DNA from: Saccharina japonica
Taxonomy: Eukaryota; Sar; Phaeophyceae; Laminariales; Laminariaceae
Direction: 5' to 3'
Assembly: GCA_008828725.1 (NCBI GenBank)
Contig: MEHQ01001626.1
Coordinates: 268,250-332,249, forward strand
Length of the DNA stretch: 64,000 nt
The translations under genes and the position numbers were made by a program. Shown in pieces: positions 23,668-33,637 of the stretch (position 1 is the stretch's first letter; the number at the start of each line of letters is the position of its first letter). The notes below the pieces were generated by a model, which had not been told where the DNA came from, did not search any database, and worked only from the letters and a program-made list of their open reading frames with translations.

Positions 23668-24086
23668 GAGGAGATATTGATTCTAGAAGGCCGCAGGCCT
23701 TCGAGTATCAATAGATGCTCTTCATAATGGTTGGGTGTGTGCCCGTGGGTGTGTGCCCCTGCTCACGTACAGATACAAACGGACAAAAAACAGTTCTGAA
23801 AACTGCCACAGCGTGCCTTTATTCACTGGATTGCTTAATATTGAGGGTTGTCTGTCTGTCTGCTCGTCTGTCTGCTCGTCTGTCTGCTCGTCTGTCATTC
23901 CCTCGTTCGGTTTGCTTTCGCCGTGCGACGCGTACACCGCACCGATTCAGACGCGCTCGGGACTGATAGACGCTCGCTATTTACGCTTAAAGTTTAGGAC
24001 TGCTCGTGTCGAAAGTGGTGCCGAGATCGCAGAGCTAGGTCGCATAGCGACTGTGATAATTAGTTACCAGTGGCAATTGTCACTGG
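23665..24086 (+). repeat. X module A5
   Basis: The outer stem is TATTGAT with ATCAATA and the inner hairpin GAAGGCC-GCA-GGCCTTC. It holds a 12-bp minisatellite of about four units (CTGTCTGCTCGT, near 23,850-23,896). It ends in the palindrome-like CCAGTGGCAATTGTCACTGG. Confidence 0.85.
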
Positions 24087-24159
24087 GATGTTTCGGCAGT
24101 AGCAAACTAGCAGTTGTACGTATTAATAGCAACGATGAGCATTACCACAAGAAAACACA

Positions 24160-24500
24160 CCAAACACCCCATCACCACCACCACACCACCACTACCACCA
24201 CCACCACCACCACCACCACCAAACACCATCACCACCCGCACCGCCACTACCACCTAGTAGCTATATGGAAGATGCGCAGTCGTGCAATAGCTCTGTCCTG
24301 GTGGTGTTGGTGTCGTGGCAGCATGTGGTGTGGTGGTGTGATGGTGTGGCTTGCCTTGTTGTGCTCTCCTTTCTCGGGAACGCAGGTACCACCAGCAGCA
24401 ACACGGAAAAACGACAGTAGTACCAGCAACCATCACCACCACCACGAACACCACAAACACCACCGCCACCAGCCGAGCAACAGGAGCACGAGAAGCTTGT
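24160..24500. repeat. ACC-rich inner arm after A5
   Basis: Imperfect (ACC)n tracts with AGCTATATGGAAGATGCGCA resemble the segment after A3. No gene is supported. Confidence 0.6.
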
Positions 24501-24636
24501 TGCTTGTGGTGGCTGGTGAACGTGGTTTTAAGATGGCTAAGCTTGGTCGTATAGTTCGTGCTCCCAGCCTCCTCGATGCATGGTATAGGTGATAAGTCAC
24601 ACCAGACAACCGCTGGGCTCATATTCCTGGTACGTA

Positions 24637-24722
24637 CTCGTACAGCAGCAGCAGCAGCAGCAGCAGCTTTTTTGTTTTTTTTTGTTCATCCCATTTATTA
24701 TCTGATGCTGCTGCTGCTGATA
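24637..24722. repeat. CAG...CTG hairpin around a SINE tail
   Basis: Seven or more CAG units, a T-rich stretch with TTCATCCCATTTATTATCT (reverse SINE tail), then CTG units. It is followed by CCTGTACGGTTTTTGCAAAC, the inner X-arm sequence also seen at 27.5 and 31.4 kb. Confidence 0.7.
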
Positions 24723-25249
24723 CCTGTACGGTTTTTGCAAACATTTTTTTTTCTTCTTTGATTTTGTTTCATTTTTTTACGATAACTTGATCTTGGATGC
24801 TGCTGCTGCTGCTGCTGTATAAGGTACTTTTTTTTTTGCATTTTGTTATTCCTTTTTTTCACGTATACCTACGTACGTATTTGACCTGCCGAGTATACGG
24901 TATATAATATACCTGGTATGTATATACAAGTACCAGTTTCTATTTTTTAATACCCCGTGTTCCAGTTTTGTTTTTTATACTCCATCTTTTTCAAGTATTT
25001 TTCTTTGCATACTAGCTGCTGCTGTACCTGCTCAGTTCGTCATTATGGTACCAGTTTATTTTTTTTTCTTCGCATTTAGGTTAGGCTAACCCTAATATAA
25101 TATTATTCCAATATGTGACCTGCCCAGTACACAGAGTAGTATTAATAGTACACATATACATGATGCCCTGCCAGCTTTCGTCGTTTCCATATAATCTGCA
25201 CCACACAAACACCCACAGCCCAGCGATCCACTTACTACCCACTGCTGTA

Positions 25250-25574
25250 CAAGGTTGTTGCGCTGACACGCATCGCTTAACAAGAAATGTTGGTGGGTGG
25301 TGTTGGCGATGGTGGGACTACCAGCCCAGGGACCAACCGACCCACCCAGTAACTCTCTCACCCACCACGCACACCCATCAACTACTTGCCGGTCACTAAA
25401 AAAAAGGTTTATGTGCTGACACTAATCGCTTAGAAAAAAAAAGATCCAATCAATCACGATTATTGTAGGAACACAGCAAAAAGAGAAGAACCGCCAACGC
25501 AGTAGCTTAATGCAGTTAGGAGTTTGACCACTTGAAGGCGTCTGTCACGCTCCTCAATCCACCCGTTCTTGTAT
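25250..25574 (+). repeat. R2 repeat
   Basis: Complete R2: 5' GCGCTGACACGCATCGCTTA, internal GTGCTGACACTAATCGCTTA about 150 bp later, and the 3' block with GTTAGGAGTTTGACCACTTG. Here the 3' end is CCGTTCTTGTA and no X module follows. Confidence 0.8.
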
Positions 25575-25729
25575 ATACCAGCAGATTTTTCTATCCGATT
25601 TTTCATCTCCTCAAAGTGAAATACCAACCCACCGGCATTTTGTTTCATTTTTTGGACGATATTATATGCTCACTTGAATCTGGGACGATGGTACCAGATA
25701 CCAGGTACTTTTTGTGTTTTTTGTTTTGC

Positions 25730-26045
25730 GGCCGGTTGCCCCGGTGGTCTAACTGGTAGGCACGAAGCCTTTTGGGCTGGATATCGAGGGTTTGATTCTC
25801 CCCATGGAGGTTTTAATTCTCAAATGGCATCCACTGTCGAGAGCGCATATGATAGAGTGGGTAAGCAAAATTCGACGAGAGTTGACGAGGGAAGAAAGTG
25901 CTGAAATCTTCTCGCGATAAAAATGCATAGCAAGAACCGTAGTGGGGGAGGAGGGAGAGGAGCCTACTTTGTGACCCCGGATCTGGGTTACGACAAGGGA
26001 GGGAAAAAGACAGAAGTGCCAAGATAATAAATGGGATGGACGAAA
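25730..26045 (+). mobile_element. tRNA-derived SINE, most complete copy
   Basis: The tRNA-like head spans about 25,730-25,808. Its A box is TGGTCTAACTGG (25,745-25,756), a full match to the polymerase III consensus. Its B box is GGTTTGATTCT (25,789-25,799), two changes from consensus, 33 bp downstream. The body contains GTGACCCCGGATCTGGG and the tail is AATAAATGGGATGG followed by A-rich sequence. Copies or pieces lie at 5.7, 10.8, 15.2, 17.5-17.6, 27.5 and 31.4 kb. Confidence 0.88.
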
Positions 26046-26149
26046 AAACAAGACAAAACAAAGTACACAAAAATGATGCCCTCCTACCAGTTTTCATCGT
26101 TTCCGCCTCAAACACCGATACCCCAGCGATCAACTCACCACTGTACAAA

Positions 26150-26474
26150 TATGCTGCGCTGACCCCCATCGCTTAACCAATAGTGCGGTTGGTGGATTAT
26201 GTTGGCGATAGTGGGACAACCAGATCAGAGGCCAACCGACCCACCCAGTAAATATCTCACCCACAACGCACACTCACCAACTCATATCTGACTATGATTA
26301 TGAGAAGGCTTTTGTGCCGACACAAATCGCTTAGGATACAAAACGATCCGATCAATTACGATTGTAGGAACACAGCAAAAAGGGAAGAACCGCCAACGAA
26401 GTAGCTTAATGCAGTTAGGAGTTTGACCACTTGAAAGCGTCTGTCACTCTCCTCATTCCCACCGTTCTTGTAAT
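26150..26474 (+). repeat. R2 repeat abutting X2
   Basis: Same order of blocks as the other R2 copies. The 3' TTCTTGTAAT overlaps the AATGAG start of X module A6. Confidence 0.78.
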
Positions 26475-26879
26475 GAGTAACTAACGATGCGAGGATGCCG
26501 ACGGCCGACGGGCATCGATTGGATGCTCTTTCATAAGGGGTCATGTGTGTGCCGATGTAGGCACGCGGGGGTACACGATCGACAGAAACGGACAAAAAAC
26601 AGTTCTGGAAACTGCCCACAGCGTGCGTTTATTGAACAAATTCTTAATACTGAGCTTCGTCTGTCTGTCCCTCGTCCCTCGTCCGTTCGCTTTGCTTTTT
26701 TCGCCTTTTTCGGCGTGCGACGCGTACACTGAACCGATTCAGGCGCGCGCGTGACTGATAGACGCCCGCTATTTATGCGCACCGTCCCGTACTGCTCGTT
26801 TCGAAAGAGGTGCCGAGATCGCAGAGCTAGGCGATAGTGACTCTTTTGCCACTTAGCTAACAGTGGCAATTGTCACTGG
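26472..26879 (+). repeat. X module A6 (left end of X2)
   Basis: It starts AATGAGTAACTAACGATGC. The outer stem is CGATGC/GCATCG plus flanking pairs, and the inner hairpin GCC-GAC-GGC. It ends in CAGTGGCAATTGTCACTGG (26,861-26,879). Confidence 0.82.
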
Positions 26880-27733
26880 GGTTTTATATTCAACCGCCGC
26901 GCTCTATCTCAAGCACGAAGTCCAGATTTGTACCTGCAACAAAAAAACAACCCGCACCACGAGCAAACGCTATACCACCACCACCACCACCACCACCACT
27001 ACCACCACCACCACCACAACCACCACCGCCACCCCCGCCCCACCAGCCGAAGGAGCACTGGAAGCTGTTGTTGATCGTAGTGGCTGGTGGGCGTTGGTGG
27101 GGTCTTGTTCACGTGGTCTGATGATGGGCGTCGGGTGCTTTCTCTGTGGTGGCGATTGCGGCTGGAGGAGAGCTTTTTGTACCCAGAAAACCAATCCCAC
27201 CACCTCACCACAGTCACCGCCACCACCACCACCCCCACCACCATCCACCAAGAGCAGCAGAAGCTTATATTGCTCGGGGCGGCTGGTGTTTGTGGTGGTG
27301 TAGTGGTCTCTGTGTGTTATGTTGATAGCTGGGCTTAGTGTTACTCGGTGCTCGTGAGCGATGTACCAGTATCATATACTGCTGTATTCATTATACGAGT
27401 TTTTAAAGTTAATGCTGCTGCTGTAACAGGTACTGCTTGCTGTAGTATACTATACTTGTACTGAAATAATTCCTATTGATAGTCGTGACTCAGATCCGAG
27501 GTCACAAAGTAGGCTCTTCTCCCCCCCCACCGTACAAGTACGGTTCTTGCAAGCATTTAGTTTTTTCTTAATTTTGTTTCATTTTTTTTATGTACGATAA
27601 CCTACTGAATAATATATCTCACGTGGTTACGTATTTGGTTGTTTTTTGTTTGGCATTTTGTCGTTAACATTATTTATTTAGTTTTCACGTTTACCTACGT
27701 ATCATATGATACGTATTGGGGTGTTTTTATTAT

Positions 27734-28609
27734 GGGCATTTGACAAAAAGGGGGACACCCCCCATATATCGTAACAAATAGGGGGACACTACCAAGCACC
27801 GGCGGCGAGGTTATCGTTAAAGAGGCGGTTTTCAACACCAATCAAACGGCCCAGTGCATTAACGGTATACTCATAGCCATATATTAACCATCACTCTGAC
27901 CGAACAGCTCAACAGCTCATTTTCTGGTGCAATAAGATTCTCCTTTCCTTTTCGCCATGGTACGTACCTGATATACGCGTATACGTATACGGCGGTACCG
28001 GCACGACTACATATATACGTACAGCAGGCAGCAGTAGTACCAGAGGAGCGCCACTATCCCTTGTTACGTATATATTTACGTATACTCGTATATATATGTT
28101 GGTGCTTTTTGAGGACAACAGGGCACAGGGCGCCAACCAATGTATGCTGATCTGCTGGCCACGTTTACCTAGGTATGGGCCGTTGGTCTTTTCGACGTCA
28201 GACGTCGTCTGTTGGGCGTGCCACAACAACCAGAACATGGAGTGGTCACTTACCCGTGGTGTTTTTGACACAGAAAGGGGGATATCTCCCCGCAGCGTTA
28301 CAAAAAGGGGGACATTGCGTGAAAAGGGGGACTTTCCCAAACTAAGTAGATGGAAAGGGGGATACCCTCGCGTAGGCATAACAAATAGGGGGATATGCTT
28401 ACACCCCGCTCTCGTTCACCCGCTAAACACATGAAAACAATTTACAAAACACTGTGGATGGTAGGGAGATGCCATGTGAGTGTGGTAAACGCATCAGGTT
28501 TTATTTTCGAGTCGATTTGACGGAGTACATAGGCGTACCAGGCGGCGAAAACCGATGTCCCCCTTTTTGACACGATATAGGGGGGTGTACCCCTTTTTGT
28601 AAAATCCCC
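27734..28609. mobile_element. Mutator-type non-autonomous element, exact 9-bp TSD
   Basis: The 876-bp element begins GGGCATTTGACAAAAAGGGG and its other end reads GGGGATTTTACAAAAAGGGG inward. TTTTATTAT flanks it on both sides (27,725-27,733 and 28,610-28,618). A 9-bp TSD with long GC-tipped TIRs fits Mutator-like elements. The motif AAAWAGGGGGAYA occurs about eight times near the two ends, in both orientations. No transposase frame is present. Confidence 0.82.
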
Positions 28610-28689
28610 TTTTATTATCATACCTGCCCAGTACACGTGATGCCCTACCAGTCTTGGTCGTTTCTGCCCTGCTTATGCACACTCACCAC

Positions 28690-29015
28690 TATACAAGAAG
28701 TTTGCGCTGACGCATATCGCTTAAACCAAAATGTTGTTGGTGGGTTGTGTTTGCGATAGTGGGGCAACCAGATCAGGGACCAGCCGACCCACCCAGTAAC
28801 TCTCTCACCTACAACGCACACCCACCAACCTACAGTATATCGGGCCATGAACACAAAAAGGTTTTTGTGCTGACACGAATCGCTTAGGATACAAAAACGA
28901 TCCGATCAATTACGATTGTAGGAACACAGCAAAAAGAGAAGAACCGCCAACGAAGTTAGCAGTTTGACCACTTGAAGGCGTGTGTCACGCTCCTCATTCC
29001 AACCGTTCTTGTAAT
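28690..29015 (+). repeat. R2 repeat inside X2
   Basis: It holds GCGCTGACGCATATCGCTTA, then GTGCTGACACGAATCGCTTA about 170 bp later, and the usual 3' block ending CCGTTCTTGTAAT. With the copy at 29,873 it forms an inverted pair. Confidence 0.75.
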
Positions 29016-29872
29016 AAAAATATTTATGTTCACAGCATTTATTATGTACTTCCCTGATGCTACGATTGATCATGTTTTCATATCCTGCCTCTCAAAACCG
29101 TCCTAGGGAGTGTCACGCATCTCTTACCTGATAAGAAGCTTAAACTTTGGAAGATAGCAGTGAGATGGTCTTTACACCTAGCCGGTCGAGCGTAGAGGAG
29201 TACAACCAAGCCCGGGTCGATGCGTCGACTGTGGCGAGTCGCGAAAAAGAGATGTGTGGCAGGCAATCAACCTCGTGCTACTGCAGGAAGATATATTATA
29301 GTATGATCTCAGGCGCTGCTGAGTGTGTCACTGCGTATAGCATATACGTACGTACACCAAACATGCATGAATGTGGCTAACAGTGACGCAAAACCAAAAC
29401 GTGTACAGCAGTACGATATCCTAAGAAATAGAGAAGCTGTTGAGAATGGATTTATCGTGCATTGTACACTGACTACAACAGTCATAACATTGTATCAGAA
29501 CTACCGAATGTCATGTTTCCAGGTGCATCTAAGATCTTAGGCTTCCATAATATTGGCTGGTTTCCATAAATCATGCACGAGTACAATACGTCTTATTGAA
29601 AACGAACTGATTCTACTCTGCGACAGACGGAACATTTCGGCTTGAAACGGTTTGGACATGAGTTTGGAGTTTGGAGAGTTGGCAGTTCACGATGGTTTCT
29701 CGATATTCACATATACAAAACGTCAGTTCTCGACGCTCGTGACTTCTCGACGTTCGTGCCTCGCGCTCCATTTTCATATAGGAAAACCCGAGTTATCGAC
29801 GCTCGTGCCTCGTGCTTCCTTTCCGTATACTGTATATACCCCCCGCCGTCATGTTTGTTGTAATTCATGTAC
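29016..29872. other. Spacer between inverted R2 copies
   Basis: A frame of 77 codons at 29,147-29,380 has no recognised domain. Short GACGCTCGTG phrases repeat near 29,730-29,810. Nothing else can be assigned. Confidence 0.4.
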
Positions 29873-30205
29873 GTATTACAAGATCAGTGGGAATGAGGAG
29901 CGTGACAGACGCCTTCAAGTGGTCAAACTCCTAACTGCATTAAGCTACTGCGTTGGCCGTTTTTCTCTTTTTTGCTGTGTTCCTGCAATTGTCATTGATT
30001 GGATCGTTTTGTATTTTAAGCGATTTGTGTCAGCACATAAACCTTTTTTGGCTCACGCGCGAGTATATTGGTTGGTGGGGGTGCGTTGTGGGTTGTGGGT
30101 GACCGAGTAACTGGGTGGGTCCGTTGATCCCTGGGCCGGTTGTCCCAACACCTCCCACCAACATTTCTCGTAAAGCGATGAGCGTCAGCGCGAAACCTTC
30201 TACAG
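29873..30205 (-). repeat. R2 repeat, inverted copy
   Basis: The reverse complement of the R2 block order is present, from ATTACAAGATCAGTGGGAAT to GCGATGAGCGTCAGCGCGAA. Confidence 0.75.
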
Positions 30206-30444
30206 GAGTGGATCGGTGGGGTGTCGGTGTTCGTGGTCATTTTTACTCACGTAGATATAGTCGAAACAAAGGAATAGTTTTAACAGCAAAATGCAAAAAA
30301 AAAAAAAAGTACCTGGTACAATCGTTCCAAGACCAAGATAAGGGAAGTTAGAGTAAAACAATGACACAATGTTTTTTTTTTTTTTTTTTTTTAATTAAAA
30401 AGGAAAAAAAAAAATTGCAAAAACCGTACAGGTATTTATATATA

Positions 30445-31206
30445 GGGAAATGGTCATTTGGGGGTATACCCCCTGGTTTTACGGCCATTTGGGGGTAGGG
30501 TCAAAATGCGCCCGCGGAACGCGCTCCCGCGGGCCCAAACAGGCCTCAAACGCCATTCCGAAGCCCTGGCGAGATGCCCGAAGCCCATGCCAAGCACGCA
30601 CACAACTTTTTGTTATTTTTCAGGCACGTCCTTGGGCCTAACNNNNNNNNNNNNNNNNNNNNNNNNNNNNNNNNNNNNNNNNNNNNNNNNNNNNNNNNNN
30701 NNNNNNNNNNNNNNNNNNNNNNNNNNNNNNNNNNNNNNNNNNNNNNNNNNNNNNNNNNNNNNNNNNNNNNNNNNNNNNNNNNNNNNNNNNNNNNNNNNNN
30801 NNNNNNNNNNNNNNNNNNNNNNNNNNNNNNNNNNNNNNNNNNNNNNNNNNNNNNNNNNNNNNNNNNNNNNNNNNNNNNNNNNNNNAACAGGGTGAAAAAA
30901 GTGGTCAATCGGGGGGAGTAGATAATTTTAGTAGGTACGTGGGGTTATCCCCCCCCAAGATGTGGTCAAAGGGGGGACTTCGTTTGCTCCCTCGTGCGCC
31001 GCCGTCTCGTTAGGCCCAAGGACGTGCCTGAAAAAAAACAAACGGTTGTGTGCGTGCTTGGCATGGGCTTCGGGCATCTCGCCAGGGCTTCGGAATGGCG
31101 TTTGAGGCCTGTTTGGGCCCGCGGGAGCGCGTTCCGCGGGCGCATTTTGACCCTACCCCCAAATGGCCGTAAAACCAGGGGTTATACCCCCGAATGACCA
31201 TTTCCC
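30445..31206. mobile_element. Mutator-type foldback element, exact 9-bp TSD, gapped
   Basis: It begins GGGAAATGGTCATTTGGGGG and the other end reads GGGAAATGGTCATTCGGGGG inward. TTATATATA flanks both sides (30,436-30,444 and 31,207-31,215). The arms are inverted copies of about 195 bp, near identical, with GCGCTCCCGCGGGCCCAAAC inside. An N run (30,643-30,885) occupies part of the middle. A diverged relative is at 57,529-58,922. Confidence 0.85.
30643..30885. other. Assembly gap (243 N)
   Basis: The gap falls exactly at the inner edge of a near-perfect inverted repeat, so the true length is uncertain. Any reading frame across it is meaningless. Confidence 0.98.
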
Positions 31207-31639
31207 TTATATATAGGTCGAATACGTACGTGGGTATACTTGAAAAAAAGGAATAATTTTAACAGCAAAATGCAAAATGCAAAAAGAAAGTACCTGGTAC
31301 AATCGTTCCAAGACCAAGATAAGTGAAGTTATCGTAAAGAAAAGAAACAAAATTAAAAAGAAGAAAAAATGTTTGCAAAAACCGTACAGGTATTATATAT
31401 TATATATACTGTACGTAGGGGGAAGAGGGAGAAGAGCCTACTTTGTGACCCCGGATCTGAGTCACGACTATCAATAGGAGTTATTTCAGTGTAAATATAT
31501 TGTATACTACTGCTGCTGTATACCACAAATCGCTTGGCATATACCTGGTATACACCGGCAGCAGCAGCAACACAGCAGCAGCAGCATAATATGATACTGG
31601 TATCTCGCTCTCGCGCAACGAGTAACACGAGAGAAGCTC

Positions 31640-32330
31640 AGCCGACATAACACACAGAGAACACTACACCACCACACACACCAGCCGCCACGTGGAATAA
31701 GGTTCTGCTGCTCTTGGTGGATGGTGGTGGGGGTGGTGGTGGTGGGGGTGGTTGTGGTGGGGGTGGTGGTGGGAGTGGTTGTGGTGAGGTGGTATACAGC
31801 AGCAGCAGCAGCAGCAGTGCAAACATTGAAAACTCGTATAATATACACAGCAGTATGATACTGGTCGAGACAGGAGTACACAAGGCAAAAGCCACACAAT
31901 CATCGCTCGCGGGCACCGAGTAACACGAAGCTCACAGCCAACATAACACACAGAGACCACTACACCACCACAAACACCAGCCGCCACGAGCAGTAAAAGC
32001 TTCTGCTGCTCTTGGTGGATGGTGGTGGGGGTGGTGGTGGGGGTGGTTGTGATGAGGTGGTAGAATTGGTTTTCTGGGTCAAAAAAGCTCTCTCTTCTTG
32101 AGCCACCATCGCCACCACAGAGCAAGCACCCGACCACCATCACCAGACCACGGGAAAAGACCCCACCATCGCCCACCAGCTACTATGAGCAACAACAGCT
32201 TCCGGTGCTCCTTCGGCTGGTGGGGCGGGGGTGGCGGTGGTAGTGGTGGTGGTGGTGGTGGTGGTGGTGTTGGTGGTATAGCGTTTGCTCGTGGTGCGGG
32301 TTGCTTGTTTTGTTGCAGGTGCAAATCTGG
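31640..32330. repeat. GGT-rich inner right arm of X2
   Basis: Two direct copies (about 31,650-31,795 and 31,950-32,065) share CAGCCGCCACG and CTGCTCTTGGTGGATGGTGG. The following GGT tract mirrors the ACC tract of the left arm at 26,970-27,040. Confidence 0.7.
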
Positions 32331-32372
32331 ACTTGGTGCTTGAGAGAGAGCGCGGAGGTCGAATATAAAATC

Positions 32373-32758
32373 CCAGTGGCAATTGCCACTGGTAAGAGTT
32401 AGCTAGAGCAGTCACTATGGCCTAGCTCTGCGATCTCGGCACCGCTTTCGACACGAGCAGTACGAGATAGTTAGCATAAATAGCGGGCGTCTATCAGTTC
32501 CGAGCGCGTCTGAATCGGTTCAGTGTACGCGTCGCACGCCAAAAGCAAAGCGAACAGACGAGGGACGAAGGACAAACCTCAATATTAAGCAATACGGTTA
32601 ATAAAGGACGCTGTGGCAGTTTTCAGAACTCTTGTTTGACCGTTTGTGTCCGTTCGTGAGCAGGGGTACACCCACAACTGCACACATGACCCCTTATAGA
32701 AGAGCATCTAATGAGGCTCGTCGGGCTAGCGCCCTCCTCGCCTCATTAGCTCCTCATT
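32373..32758 (-). repeat. X module A7 (right end of X2)
   Basis: In module orientation the outer stem is CTAATGAGGC with GCCTCATTAG, a perfect 10-bp pair that differs from A1-A6. The inner hairpin is GGGC-GCTA-GCCC. It ends in the perfect palindrome CCAGTGGCAATTGCCACTGG. Confidence 0.88.
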
Positions 32759-32884
32759 CTAATTTCATTTTGTATTAAGACAATACGCGTTTGTCCCTCG
32801 GCATCGTATTTGCGGACCTTATTCCTCCTTCGTTAGCTACGCCGGCGGCCTGGGCCGACGACGAAGTTCCCTTGTATATTCATA

Positions 32885-32990
32885 TCATATTCAAGGCTTT
32901 CCCACGGGCGACGCAAGAAATACGGGTTACCTCGACCGCAGCAGAGCATCAACATAATACACAGCAGCAGCAACAACAAATTTTGTAAAT
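32885..32990 (+). repeat. Short dispersed repeat shared with 45.4 kb
   Basis: AAGGCTTTCC, GGGTTACCTCGACCGCAGCA and GAGCATC-ACATAATACACAG recur in order at 45,417-45,515, just before the second copy of the 1.5-kb duplication. Both run into CAG/CAA repeats. Confidence 0.6.
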
Positions 32991-33044
32991 CCGTAGATTC
33001 TTGGTGGGAATGATGGGAAGAGACAACGGGCAGGTGTGAATCTT

Positions 33045-33369
33045 GGCGGGAGAGACAAGTTTTGTCGGCGGGACGGGACGGTAAAGACAAGGGTGCATGA
33101 CGGGACGGGACGGTAAATTACATTATCTCGACGGGACGGGACAGTAATTTTCAACGGGAGCTATTTTCTTTACGGGACGGGACGGTAAAGTTCAACGGGG
33201 CAGATTTCGATGACGGGACGGGACGGTAAAGTTCAACGGTTGGAGATTTGTCGGCGGGACGGGACGGCACGGGATTTGACGGGACGACGGGAACAGTTTA
33301 ACGACGGTTTAACCGTCCCGTCCCGCCGTTACCGTCGTTACCGTCCCGCCAAAATACCGTGATAAGCCT
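33045..33369. mobile_element. GACGGGACGG-rich element, relative of 13.4 kb
   Basis: GACGGGACGG or its complement occurs about ten times. The right end, read inward, is GGCTTATCACGGTATTTTGG, close to the left end of the 13,379-13,680 element. The left end is not clear and may be lost. Confidence 0.45.
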
Positions 33370-33439
33370 TGAAAAATTCCAAAAGGAGACGGATGTATGT
33401 GGTATACACGTTCAGGGGGTTTCCACGTGAAATGAAGGC

Positions 33440-33637
33440 AAAAGCAGATACGGGACTGAGGGACACAACCCACAGCAGCATAACAGGACAAACACAGCAG
33501 CACAGCAGGAGACATACAGGACCCATAACACAGCACACAGGGAGACCAGCACCCACACAGTAGCACACACCCTTAACACACAGCACACACAGCATAGAGA
33601 CGCACAGCATACACACGCACAGCACACAGGGACACTG
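33440..33637. repeat. ACACAGC-rich low-complexity tract
   Basis: Imperfect CACAGCA repeats lead directly into the first 65-bp satellite array. Confidence 0.7.

Larger units (their letters stand above)
26472..32758. mobile_element. X2: 6.29-kb element with >1-kb inverted arms
   Basis: The left arm (26,472 to about 27,640) and right arm (about 31,290 to 32,758) are inverted copies. They share the X module, then GAAGTCCAGATTTG-like sequence, ACC tracts, CAG runs, a SINE-body fragment and the GTACGGTT-TTGCAA block. The right arm has an internal GGT-rich duplication and is longer. The spacer has been filled by two Mutator-type elements and an inverted pair of R2 copies. No recombinase frame is visible. 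Confidence 0.72.

Noticed and set aside
25730-25808. A functional tRNA gene
   Set aside because: A and B boxes are present but there is no proper cloverleaf or acceptor stem, and the sequence continues into a SINE body and tail.
30458-30895. Frames crossing the N run
   Set aside because: They exist only because unknown bases cannot be read as stops.
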